NCBI GenBank assembly: GCA_022410635.1
Contig: JAJVDF010000591.1
Coordinates: 503,288 to 567,287, forward strand
Length of the DNA stretch: 64,000 nt
Direction: 5' to 3'
Source: Tretioscincus oriximinensis
Lineage: Eukaryota; Chordata; Lepidosauria; Squamata; Gymnophthalmidae
Position 1 is the stretch's first letter, and every line of letters begins with the position of its first letter. Shown piece by piece: positions 24,859 through 35,206 of this stretch. The notes under the pieces are model-generated. The model was given only the letters and a program-made list of their open reading frames with translations, was not told the origin of the DNA and searched no databases. A program made the position numbers and the translations under genes.

Positions 24859-24865
24859 CTTTATA
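24852..24865 (-). promoter_or_regulatory. YY1/TISU-like element overlapping a TATA-like box
   Basis: The minus strand reads TATAAAGATGGCGG. AAGATGGCGG is the core of the YY1 site and of TISU, a short-5'UTR element that serves both transcription and translation initiation. The fit to the published TISU consensus is imperfect at both outer positions. The TATAAAG overlap places it near a probable start site about 40-50 bases above the USP46 ATG. Motif reading only; no start-site data. Confidence 0.5.
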
Positions 24866-25548
24866 AGGTGAAAACCAAAACGTTCATGGCTGGAGAGGAT
24901 CAGGAAGCGAGAGACCGGGAAGAGTCGCCGGGCAGTGGCAGGGGAGGCGTGGGGGGGGGACCTGGGGACACGAGAAGGCAGGGGGGGCGGCCACGGGACG
25001 GGTGGGGGGGGGCGTGGAGAGGTGGCTGGAGAGACCAGCGGCTCCTCTCTGCAGGGCCAGGCAAGAGGCAGGAGGACGGGGGAAGGGGCGCCTCGATCTC
25101 CCCCCCCCCCAGCAGCCTTGGAGGCGGCTGATGCTTCCCTGCTTGGGCTGCGTTTTATGCGCCCGGTGCCTCCAACATGCACTCGCGCCAGCCAGCCTGC
25201 GAAGAAATCTGCAGGGAGATCATCACACGGGCAGACCCGGGAGGGATAATCTCAGGCTCCCCCCCTCCCCTCCGCCTCTTCTCCCCCGGCGATGGGCGCT
25301 GTTGCTCCTGTCCCGTCCCCTTCTTCCCATTGCAGCGCAGCAGCAGCGCCCGATGATCAACTTTGGCAGCGACAGGGAAAGGGAAGGTCAATCTTGCTGA
25401 GTGGCACGGCCGCGAGCCAATGGCAGGGCTGCGCCTCCAGAGGGCGGGTCGCGCAAGAGCCAGTGGAAGGGCGAGTTGGAGGAAAGGTGGGGCCTCCCGC
25501 TAGGTCAGCCGTAGGGTCAAAAGCAACAGAGTCAGTCTGCCAGGCTCA

Positions 25549-25694
25549 GGCCCTGCCCACACGGAGCCTTATCTGGGGCGATGCACCCCGGAATAGGAGC
25601 CTGCCGTCCACGTGCTAGTGTAGGCTATGGCACGTGGATGGCCAAGCTCTGTCCCGAGGCGTTACCCAGGATAAGGCTCCGTGTGGACAGGGCC
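25549..25694. mobile_element. Foldback family B, copy upstream of USP46 (CpG island edge)
   Basis: The ends GGCCCTGCCCACACGGAGCC and GGCTCCGTGTGGACAGGGCC are a 20-bp inverted repeat with one mismatch; the interior also folds. It lies about 725 bp above the USP46 start codon. Confidence 0.85.
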
Positions 25695-25837
25695 TGGGAG
25701 CTCACACGGGAGGACGTACTCGCTACCTGCAAATGCGGGTTGGGATTCTTCCCCTTGGTTCAATTATTGATGCATAAAGCAGTAGCAGTCAAGTGGTGGC
25801 TGATCAAGCTCCGCCTCACAAGGATTTCTTTAGGGGT

Positions 25838-25998
25838 GAATTCACACTGAGCCTTTTGATGGGAATAAGGGGTCTTGGAACAGGCCTGCCATTCACATGC
25901 TAGTGTAGACTAGGGCAGATCCCAAATGGCATGTCAATGGCCAGACCATATTCTGAGATCATAGCCCAGAATTGGACTTAGTGCAAATTCATCCTAAC
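25838..25998. mobile_element. Foldback family B, diverged copy
   Basis: TCACACTGAGCCTT ... CATGCTAGTGTAGACTAGGG ... AATTGGACTTAGTGCA shows the family order with decayed pairing. Confidence 0.7.
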
Positions 25999-27104
25999 TA
26001 CTCACCATCTCATAGGGCTCAAATGTCAAGATTTTCAACTATGCATCAGGTGCGACATTTCCAAATATCACTCCAGGCGGTTAACAGACTAACAAGAAAA
26101 CCTGAAACACTTCCTAAATAATTACAAAATGTAATAATGTGACAATAATGTGATGCAATCTTTATAAAGTTGTAATTATGTATCTTTTTTTTTTTCAATT
26201 ATATTTTATTATTATTATTATTGGTAACGTTGTTATTACAGTGGTATAGCAGTGATTGGTACAATATTTCGCAAATCACATTGTACAATATAAATTTGTA
26301 ATATTGTATCTAATACTTACATCACTTACTAACCTAATAAATATCAAAAGTGCGTCCTTGTGTATAGTCACACTTTTTTTTTTTGAGGCACACGTGGGTC
26401 CCCAAATAAAATTCATAGGGTAAAAGATCAGTGTCTTGTTAACATTGTTAAATATAACGAAGCAACCTACACCCTCTTTTCTTCCATCATTATTTACTTT
26501 TTTTTACATATTTACTTTTAAATCTTCTCCAGTCGCTGAGAGATCCGATTTCGAGGCCATGTCTTGGCCTTCGGGTCCAGCCAACTCAGCTATTCAAAAG
26601 GAAGTGGATTTCCAATTTACATTTCAATTAGATAAATGAGTACCACCACATAAGAGACTGTATCTCTATGTGGTCACATATTTTTCATTCCTCTTGAAAG
26701 GGTCTTCAAGAGTCCTTGTGCATGATAAAACGAAAGGCCTCCAGATCAGAAAATTCAGCTTCCAGCATAAATGTATTTATCAGAAATAAATACCAGGTAA
26801 GGTACAGTTTTCATATTCCCTCCCCATTCTGTTCTTCTCTCATTCTGTATAGCTGTCAATGATGGCTTGCTCACAAATGTCTACTCAATGTCCCATAAAA
26901 TAGCTGATTTTGAACATGGTGCATACATGAATTAAGTAAGTTCACTGAATCCCTTTCTGCTCTGGGGGCTACTCTGGATTATAGCCAGAATTAGAGACCT
27001 ATTGCCATCTGTATACTAGGGCAGATTATGACTAGTCCTTGTTCCAATATGTAATCTGTACATATAATAAAAGTCACATGGGAGAGTTTAACCTTCCCAG
27101 GAAG
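25999..27104. other. Intergenic DNA, mostly unassigned
   Basis: A T-run at about 26187 begins an AT-rich stretch to about 26640 that could be the reversed 3' end of an L1-type element, but I cannot confirm it. 26950-27060 holds a half copy of foldback family B. No gene seen. Confidence 0.5.
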
Positions 27105-27280
27105 AACGACCAATGACATGCCTTGAAACTTTGGCAGCATCCAGAGACCAAAATCCTGGATTGGAGACTGGCTAAAAGACAAAAAACAGAGGGAAGTAAT
27201 AAATGGATAGTTATCTGGGTGAAAAGATGTGAGAAGTACAGTATTCCAGGATTCAGTACTGGGACCTGTACTGGGAAGGA
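27105..27280 (+). mobile_element. LINE reverse-transcriptase fragment, decayed
   Basis: CCTGGATTGGAGACTGGCTA and AAAGACAAAAAACAGAGGGA followed by GATTCAGTACTGGGACCTGT correspond to the WI-x-WLKD-KQR ... GSVLGP region of the CR1-like protein seen intact on the minus strand at 54600-54740. Frames are broken. Confidence 0.65.
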
Positions 27281-27440
27281 AAGGAAGGATAGAATAAAAG
27301 GAAGGAATAGATGAAAGATGGAAGGAAGGAAGATACAAAGGAAAAATAAGAAAGGAACGGAAGAAGGAAAAAAGGAAAATGGAAAGAGAGAAGGAACAAA
27401 ACAAAGAATCAACAAGTGAAAGGAGCTGGAAGGGACATGT
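27267..27440. repeat. Degenerate GGAA-rich purine tract
   Basis: Nearly all A and G with GGAAG and GAAAGG units. It produces long, meaningless Ser/Pro/Leu/Phe frames on the minus strand. Confidence 0.85.
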
Positions 27441-29689
27441 GGAGACATGGATGGGAGCAAGGGAAGGAGGGGCCAGAGCCCATTGCATTACAGTAATGGA
27501 ACATGCTAATTCCACTAGTCTGAAACAAAGCCAGTGCAAAAAGAGTCTGATTATGATTTGCCAGTTATTAGAATTGGTCTAAATAATTTTGATGCTTTAA
27601 GTAATGGACAAACTACCTAATTCTTGATATTTTAAAAAAATATTATTAATTAACAGAATATATCACATACTGTAATAGGATTTTTTACAAAACATAACAC
27701 TAAACAAAACAATTCACTTCAAAGAATTGCATTACTTATTAGTCCTTGTCCAGAGTCTTAGGAGACAGTAGTTGAATAGAAGGATGAATCCGCAGGTTGG
27801 TTTTTTTTAGACCAGGTAGAACAACTTTATGCTAGGCTTGTGCAAGCAGGTGCTCAAAACTGTTGAGAGGAGTGTAAAGAGAAACCTGGAACTGCATTGC
27901 AGCATAATGGACAAGCAAGCTTGGAAGTACCTGTGTGCAGATAGTTGTGTGCAGATAATCTAATAGTGGCCTGATACCAACGTCATGACCAGAATGCACT
28001 CATCAATGGCAGGAAGTAGAAAAGGACACAGATATAGAAGTCTTCCAGGTCTCCAAATCCTCTAGTTCATGGGTTTCTGCTGCAGATCCATCAGTGTAAG
28101 CACTTCTACAGCTCCAGTCATTTTTTCTTTCTTTCTTAGTACCACGGGAACTTCAAAAGAAACCTGTTGCCAGTAGCGGAAGGGAAGAGCATCTCCTTGC
28201 TTTGTTCCTTGCTGGCTGCTGTTGCCTTTATATAGTTTCAACAGTTACAAATACAGCCTATTATTAGAAAGAGGCATGTTTTACAGCAGGGGGCTAGGAA
28301 ACTCCTGCATTTGAAGAGAATGCGTAGGACAAGTCAGGAAAAACTAATGTTAAAGCCTATGTTTTCTACACAAGTCATATTAAACTGATACGAGTTTTGT
28401 TTGTTTTCTCTTACCTGTATGAGAGTTCTGAAATAAATGAAGATGCTTGATTGGGCATTTGATAAATATTTCTAATAAAAAAGCAAAACGAATCTAATGC
28501 CCTAATTACACGCATGCTTTTTAAACCATATCTAGTCCTGGAAGAACTGGACTAAAGCAGAAGAAAATCTCTTCCCCCACACCCTCCGCTGATTTTCAAC
28601 ACCATTTCCCATGTTTGTAGCTTTCCTCAGATTTGGTTTGAATTTTCCATGTGGGTGGTGTTTATGTCTATCTGTATGTGCACTTCTATACTGCCCTCTA
28701 CCCAAAGGTCTGAGGGCAGTTAATAAAAACAGAATCCTGGTTTAAGAGGTGGATCTACAGGTGTATTATAAATGTATAGAGAGATGGTGACTATTTGAGG
28801 CTAGGTGTTGCCTCTGAGAAGGTCCTGTCTTGGGTCTCCACCCACTTTGCTACTGAAAATGATGGTACAAGAAGGATGGTTTCTCCGGCAGGGTGAAATG
28901 GGAAAACCCAGGACAGGCCCTTTTGCCTTCCTTGCTATGTGATGCTCACTGCCATATTGAAGATTTTCAGCACCTTCAAGAAGTCAGAAGGTACCTGCTG
29001 GAGCATACTTGCTGCTTGAAACCATAGGGCATCGAAGGGGCAAGGAGCCCAAATGTGCTGTTATCCAGCATTGCAGCCAACTCATTTGGGATTGGAAGAA
29101 ACTCCATAAGCTGGCACGTGCCAGTGGGATCGCAGTGATGGTGAGGTAGTAGTGATGGCAGAGAGGTTAGGTTCAGCCCCTCTTGCCCTCCCCATGCTTA
29201 GCAGGCACTGTCTGGCTCTTTCAAGGTGCTGAAAACCCTCAGCATAGTGATGAATGGTGCATGATGAGTGAGGGAGATGAAATGGCTGCCTTGATTAATA
29301 TGGACTGCATGTGGGGAGTTCAAACTAAGCCTGAGGCAAAGGGAAAAGTCATTGCCTTTAGCCTCTAGACTTGTTTCCATGTGCACTGGGAACAGAATAA
29401 TGTTGCTGACCACCACTGGGACTACTGAAAGTAGTTTGAAAGGTCCAACGCCAATGATGAAAGAATGGCTGATGAATCTGGCCCAGGTTTTGTGGAAACA
29501 AAACACAACACCGACTCCAACAGAAAGGAAAAATATATATATAAAACTCATATAATAGCAAAATCTAACTACAAAACTCTTCCAAATAAATTTAATCAGT
29601 TTAATATATTCACATTATTTTCTAAAAGGCCTAAAATTAGGGAAAATAAACCAAAGTCTAAATCAGGCCCAGGTTAATGCTCTAAAATA
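27441..29689. other. Intergenic DNA without recognised features
   Basis: A reversed SINE-tail-like fragment (CTGCCCTCTACCCAAAGGTC) near 28690 is the only repeat recognised. No exon, RNA gene or conserved motif seen. Confidence 0.5.
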
Positions 29690-29832
29690 GATCTGCACTT
29701 ATTTATTCCACTCTAGTTATATATTCCACAATAAAGAATTGTGTGGGTTGATTTATTCCAGAGTANCCATGCTTTACTGTGGAATATAAAATTATAGTGG
29801 AATAAATAAGTATGTGTGGATGCAGCCTAAGT
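29690..29832. mobile_element. Foldback family C, copy 2
   Basis: CACTTATTTATTCCACTCTA with TATATTCCACAATAAAG mirrors CTTTACTGTGGAATATA and ATTATAGTGGAATAAATAAG, then TGTGTGGATGCAGCC. Confidence 0.8.
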
Positions 29833-30197
29833 CTTTTTGTTCATTGTAGTTGTGGATGTATGATTAACCTTCAAAAAGGTGGTCAGACATGTTTTGATTG
29901 ATATTGTATTCCAGTCTTCAATAGTGGCCAATAATCTTCACAAATACAGAAATTTCAAAATACAAATAAAAATCTCAAATAAAAAATCTCAAATTATACA
30001 TTTTTATGACACCTGTAAGTATTTGATTGATTTACTATCAGACATTGCCTCTTGTTGCCCCAGGGACTTTTTCACATGAGAGGATTAGTTTCTGCTATTT
30101 ACCTGTTTTTCTAAATCTGGAGTTCATACCCCATCACATTTGCATATGCTTTGTCATCTCCCATACACTGTTTTTTATAAATACCTGATCCTGACAT

Positions 30198-30332
30198 TAG
30201 TCCTTCAGCATCTAAAGAAGTAGACATGTCTACAAAAGTTTATGCCACCCACTTTTCTCCTGTTAGTCTCAAAGTGCTACTGGCCCCTTTGCTGGACTTT
30301 CTACTGGACTAATATGGCTATTTCTCTAAAAT
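30198..30332. mobile_element. Foldback family A, single arm
   Basis: AAGAAGTAGACATGTCTAC, ATGCCACCCACTTTTCTCC, TTAGTCTCAAAGTGCTACT and CTAATATGGCTATTTCTCT in family order; the other arm is missing. Confidence 0.75.
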
Positions 30333-31464
30333 CAAATACAAAGGTAACAGATATATACCGGGAGCCACTTACAGTATTTTTCAAAATAACATAGACATCC
30401 ATTATTCAATAAAAGTTTAAAAGATTGATCCACATAAGTCTAAATAGTAAGATAGGACCTACAGTAGCTCAAAATAAAGTCAAATAACGTAATAAAGCAA
30501 TACAGAAGAGTTTAACATTATATCCATATACCATGAAAAAACTAACAAACAAATACGATTCCAGTTGTTTTAAATATACCAATCTACTTCCCCATTCAAA
30601 CTAAGTGGTGTCAAGTACTTGAGTTTATGCACCCAAAATAATTATTTTCTCCTCAAATTAACAGTGTTTTTTTCTTTCCAGATACTATCAATACACCAGA
30701 ATTTGAGGTCCTCCACCCCATCATTCTCTGCAAGCCAAGGGCCAACTAACTTTTACATCTAGCCTCACATTCTCATGAGATTTACTATGTCCATGTTACA
30801 GAATGCCCCATGAAGGCTATTTTTCAGATTTTAGAAACATCTATTANAGAATTGGACAAACAGCAGTGGCTGGAAAATCTGAGACTAGGAGCAGATTGCT
30901 GAACTTGCATGACCTTCTATATGACATTGCTACCATCTTGGTAAACATTCTTCAGGAGGATGTAATTTCCCACTGCAAAGAAAAGTGGTTTTTAAAAGTT
31001 ACAAATAACATGTTATAATTGAAAAACAATAGTACATCTGCTTTTTTCAAGTACATATTGTTTTTTAGTTCCAGTTATTTCTACAGGGCAGCCAGGCAGT
31101 GTTAATTGCAGGGTATTTGCTAGTCAAATAGCAGATTGTGGAAACTGTGTGTAGGATGAAAAGAAACATGAGCTATTTTCAGTACAACAATTTAGAGTGT
31201 GCATAGCCTCTAATAAATCCTTGCATTGGATTAGGAGATTCTAAATAAACGTTCTAGCTGATTTTTATTTGTTAATTATATTGTAAATACAAACTTGCAT
31301 ATGTTTAGTGTTTCACAGTGATTAATTATGGGAACCATATTTATAGCATAATGTTGATGAAGAAATTGCCTGTCAAAGGTGGGAATGGACTCTTNGGAAA
31401 TAAAACATACAATACAAATGAAGGGAAAATATGTGTAGAGTGCAATGCAGTTTATCAGTTACAT

Positions 31465-31720
31465 AAGACCATATTACGCAAGTGGAGTCTGCTGGATCAG
31501 ACTATAGTGGTCCACTAATTGTATCTGGTATTCTTAAGCAGAAGGCAAAATCTTCACCTGTTCTTGGCTCCCTACAAATGGTATTTCAGGAATACTGCTT
31601 ATTGCTCCATCATGAGATCCATTCATTAATAGCTATTGATACATTTGNCTTCCCTGAATTCCATAGACCAATGACACTCTGGTTGAAAAAATACTTTCCC
31701 TATCTTGTTCTAACTCTTCC
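31465..31720 (-). mobile_element. CR1/L2-like LINE, 3' end
   Basis: Shares GTATTTCAGGAATACTGC and TTGCTCCATCATGAG, then TTGAAAAAATACTTTCCC, with the copies at 1574 and 38568. Decayed, with two internal N bases near by. Confidence 0.75.
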
Positions 31721-32169
31721 CCCCCCAACAGTGGTGGTTTTAACAGCCCCAGTCCACTGCACGTTTTAAGCAATTATTTTAAATGTGCCCCCGGACTTTG
31801 AAAAGGGAAAGTACCTTCAGAGCACTCACCATTCTTCCTATAGTCAAAATTATAGTTTCTCCCATGCATATGAGAAGCAGTTAACCAATTCATCAATAAG
31901 CCTCAGTATTGCACACCGGCATGAGAGAAATTCCTGAAAATGATGACTGTTATGTGGAAAGAACTAAACTACTGTNTTTAACCTGTGGAACTTGTTTCTA
32001 ATGTAACGTTAAATAGAACCAATCATGCTACTATGTTAAACATTGGGTGAAAAGGCAGCTACAATTACCAACAAGTTGCCTTCTTGGATTCTGTTCCTTT
32101 CTTTTGAATTCTTGGATCAAGCATGATCATTTTGGAGACAGAATGGATAATCAATAGGGAAAAAGGCTC

Positions 32170-32338
32170 TTCAGAGGCCCCATCCACACGGAGGGACATC
32201 TTGGGACAGAGCTTGGCCATCCACATGCCAGTATAGACTATGGCAGGCCCCATTCGGGGCCTGCCATAGTCTACACTAGCATGTGGTTGGCAGGTTCCTA
32301 GTCTGAGAGACAGCCCAGGCCAAGGCTCCGAGTGACAC
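32170..32338. mobile_element. Foldback family B, copy with the same core as 24411
   Basis: The arms CATGCCAGTATAGACTATGG and AGGCCCC around ATTC are mirrored and differ from the 24455-24514 core at one base. Outer ends are GGCCCCATCCACACGGAGG and CCAAGGCTCCGAGTGAC. Confidence 0.85.
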
Positions 32339-32344
32339 ATGTAA

Positions 32345-32553
32345 TAGGCTGACCAGTTGACCCCTTTTTGGGGTGGTGGTGGTGTGAAAACCCGGTTTTG
32401 GGGTGCCTCCCAGTTTTTTCTGAGGAAATCTTTCAAAAAAAGGTTTTTTTTTCGATTTTTCATTTCTTTTTCCTCAGAAAAAACCGGGAGGCACCCCAAA
32501 AACGGGTTTCAATACCCTCCCCCCCAAAAAGCAGGAGTCATCTGGTCAGCCTA
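32345..32553. mobile_element. Foldback family D, short copy
   Basis: TAGGCTGACCAG and CTGGTCAGCCTA bound mirrored arms (GGTTTTGGGGTGCCTCCC and GGGAGGCACCCCAAAAACG). Flanks ACATGTAAT and ACGTGTAAT look like a target duplication with one mismatch. It abuts the family B element to its left. Confidence 0.8.
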
Positions 32554-32802
32554 CGTGTAATAACATGTAATTCTCCCTTTTAGGAGCAGGAAGTCTTTGT
32601 AAAGCAAAACATATTCCATTTCATACTAGGGTCTGAGGGGGCTCGGGAGGTGGATTTCTTAGGACATCATGTATTTTCTACTGCATAAAAGAAAAGAAAA
32701 ACCCCACCCTAATGCCATGTGGAAAAGGGGCGCACCAGGAACCACAGCCACCTCTTCACTAACCAGGCTAGCTAACCCAGCATGCATGGGGAGTGGGGGG
32801 GG

Positions 32803-33307
32803 NNNNNNNNNNNNNNNNNNNNNNNNNNNNNNNNNNNNNNNNNNNNNNNNNNNNNNNNNNNNNNNNNNNNNNNNNNNNNNNNNNNNNNNNNNNNNNNNNN
32901 NNNNNNNNNNNNNNNNNNNNNNNNNNNNNNNNNNNNNNNNNNNNNNNNNNNNNNNNNNNNNNNNNNNNNNNNNNNNNNNNNNNNNNNNNNNNNNNNNNNN
33001 NNNNNNNNNNNNNNNNNNNNNNNNNNNNNNNNNNNNNNNNNNNNNNNNNNNNNNNNNNNNNNNNNNNNNNNNNNNNNNNNNNNNNNNNNNNNNNNNNNNN
33101 NNNNNNNNNNNNNNNNNNNNNNNNNNNNNNNNNNNNNNNNNNNNNNNNNNNNNNNNNNNNNNNNNNNNNNNNNNNNNNNNNNNNNNNNNNNNNNNNNNNN
33201 NNNNNNNNNNNNNNNNNNNNNNNNNNNNNNNNNNNNNNNNNNNNNNNNNNNNNNNNNNNNNNNNNNNNNNNNNNNNNNNNNNNNNNNNNNNNNNNNNNNN
33301 NNNNNNN
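32803..33307. other. Assembly gap (505 N)
   Basis: Run of N. Frames reported across it are meaningless. Confidence 1.
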
Positions 33308-33377
33308 GAGGAATGAATACGAAAATGATAACCACGGATGGATTTCATGGTGCATGAAGACAAACGCGCTCCACTTA

Positions 33378-33530
33378 AGCTGCATCCACACACCACTTAT
33401 TTATTCCACTATAGCTGGATATTCCACAATAAAGCATTGTGTGGGCTGCTTTGTTCCAGAGTAGCCATGCTTTATTGTGGAATATCTAATTATAGTGGGA
33501 TAAATAAGTGATGTGTGGATGCAGTGTAGT
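33378..33530. mobile_element. Foldback family C, copy 3 (best)
   Basis: GCTGCATCCACACACCACTT and its mirror AAGTGATGTGTGGATGCAGT bound arms with TTATTCCACTATAG and ATTCCACAATAAAGCAT. About 150 bp. Confidence 0.85.
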
Positions 33531-33844
33531 GGCGGGAAGGACGCAAGCANGGAGCATGACATGTGGCCACAGGCCTTTTCCTCCCTTGGCCCTTCAGGAA
33601 GGCGACTGGTGCTGCAGACCAGGCAACACTGTGTGGGTGGAGTGTTCTTAACTAAAACCTGAAGNACTCGAGGTGGTTTCTACTTTTGCACCCTGTCATG
33701 AGAAACACATCCTTGTTGATCATCTTTGGAAAAGACGGTTCTGCTGCCTTGTTTAAAGCCAATGTTGAAGCATGGCGATGTCTTTCTGTTCTGTGTGATG
33801 CTTCTCACCATTTCTGCTCTGTTTTGGATTTTATCCAGTGTTAG

Positions 33845-33930
33845 TATTGCAGGCTCCTATACTAGCATGTGGATGGCAAACCCCTATTCCAAGATATATC
33901 TTAAAATAAGGCCTAATGCAAAAAGGGCCC
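33845..33930. mobile_element. Foldback family B, half copy
   Basis: GCAGGCTCCTATACTAGCAT, GTGGATGGCAAACCCCTATT and CCAAGATATATCTTAAAATA in family order. Confidence 0.6.
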
Positions 33931-34159
33931 ATGATAGCTCTCCTGTGTTTTGTGTTAGGCTTCATTTATCTGATGCAATTGTAGCTTAGTCTTGTTGCTT
34001 TAGTTGACACTTTTGAGTGTACAAGCAGTTGCCATCAGTCAAGAATTTAAAATTAGTATCTTTGGCCAAGATGGATACAGTTTGTGTCTTATTTCTGCCT
34101 GCCCTAAAGCCTTGTAGCTTTGGATGAACAGTAAGAGGAGCCGTGCGGAACTGAGCCTG

Positions 34160-34345
34160 AACCCATCTTGGGCTCCATGAATTTGTCAAATCCTTTCTTA
34201 AAGCTGTTGTCACCACCTCTTCTGATATTAAATTACACAGACCAGTGACCCTCTAATGAAAAATACTAATTGCAATTCTAATTTTTCTGCCCATCAGCTT
34301 CAAGGACAGTCCCCTAGTTCTAGTGTTGTGTGATAGAGAAGAACT
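34160..34345 (-). mobile_element. CR1/L2-like LINE fragment
   Basis: TCTGCCCATCAGCTTCAAGG and TCTAGTGTTGTGTGATAGAG match the same region at 53910-53965. Decayed. Confidence 0.75.
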
Positions 34346-34371
34346 ACATTGAACTTCACAAAAATACTAAT

Positions 34372-34505
34372 TATTTATTATTATTATTATTTTTATTATT
34401 TTTATTATTGTTTTATTATTACTGTTTTATTATTATTGTTTTATTATTATTGTTTTATTATTGTTTTATTATTATTATTATTATTATTGTTTTATTATTA
34501 TTATT
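34372..34505. repeat. (TTA)n / TTTTATTA-type microsatellite
   Basis: About 130 bp of TTA and TTTTATTA units. The Leu/Ile/Tyr frame across it is not a gene. Confidence 0.95.
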
Positions 34506-35035
34506 TCTATGCTATGATATGAATTAGATGAATGCCACTCCTCCATCACCCAAATAAGAATGTGCCTGTATTCTGAGGAAGTTTGCTTAGCTTCATCACT
34601 TACAAAACATAAACATTTTATTATAATAATAATTAAAATGTCACTTTCAAATCCCATTTATAGAACAGCCATCTCTCTTTTAGGCCCAGCAGGGAAAATA
34701 AGTAGTCTGACTTTTAATAAGATCATTATGACCTTACAGGAGACATGCCTGACTCTGGAAATCGGAAGCCATCTTGTGGGGTGAGTTAATATTTGAATAT
34801 TTGAATATATGCTGGGAAGCATATTTTTTATTGCTTTTATTATTATAAAACCCAAAGTAGCTAGGTGAAGGGGTGGAGTAAATTGTTTTTTTTTAAAAGC
34901 AAATAGATAAGTAAATTATAGCCCATGGGCAAAATACAGCCTAAATCTGGCCCTGAGCATAAATAATCTACATAGAAAGTACTCAGAATTGGGCAAAAAT
35001 ATTGTGGACATAAAGGAGATTGGCTTCCTTGTGGC

Positions 35036-35206
35036 TTTAGGCCTTATTCTAAATTATGTCTCAAAATAGGCATTGGTATCCACCTGGTTGTAGTGACCAC
35101 TGGAGGCTTTGCCAGTCTAGACTGGCATGTGGATAGCAAGTTCCTATTTTGCAATATAATCTGTAATTGGGCCCAATGCAGATAGGACCTGTGCATCTCA
35201 AAATGT
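35036..35206. mobile_element. Foldback family B, diverged copy
   Basis: GGCCTTATTCTAAATTATGT at the left mirrors ATAATCTGTAATTGGGCCC at the right, with GTCTAGACTGGCATGTGGAT inside. Confidence 0.7.

Larger units (their letters stand above)
1..24870 (-). other. USP46: USP46 gene, 5' part (exons 1-5 and introns), truncated by the window edge
   Basis: USP46 is a cysteine-protease deubiquitinase of the USP12/USP46 pair. From family knowledge it is activated by the WD-repeat proteins WDR48 and WDR20 and acts on substrates such as ubiquitinated histones and AMPA receptors. Five exons in collinear minus-strand order encode residues 1-212 plus two bases of codon 213, out of about 366. Every junction has GT/AG borders and the phases agree: exon 1 ends phase 0, exon 2 phase 0, exon 3 phase 1, exon 4 phase 0, exon 5 phase 2. 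Intron sizes are 14508, 1266, 1916 and 2575 bp, and intron 5 exceeds 3.9 kb. I did not find the exons carrying the catalytic His and Asp in 1-3921, so they are inferred to lie off the left edge. The upstream limit of about 24870 is a guess from the promoter motif, not an observed start site. Confidence 0.95.
24640..25530. promoter_or_regulatory. CpG island, presumed USP46 promoter
   Basis: In an otherwise AT-rich window this stretch is strongly GC-rich, with many CpG dinucleotides and G or C runs (for example around 24950-25020 and 25095-25110). It contains USP46 exon 1 and reaches about 700 bp upstream. Overlapping open frames on both strands here are Gly/Arg/Pro-rich and are a by-product of composition. 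A divergent transcript from the plus strand is possible, as at many CpG promoters, but I see no exon for one. Confidence 0.8.

Noticed and set aside
24561..25400. Several overlapping open frames on both strands
   Set aside because: They are GC-composition effects of the CpG island. The minus-strand one stops just before the USP46 ATG in a different frame.
26991..27539. 182-codon Ser/Pro/Leu/Phe-rich frame on the minus strand
   Set aside because: It reads the complement of a purine-rich tract and a decayed LINE fragment; low-complexity and overlapped by an equally long frame.
32659..33464. Long frames across the gap
   Set aside because: They consist mostly of N.
34330..34527. Leu/Ile/Tyr-rich frame
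   Set aside because: It is the TTA-type microsatellite.
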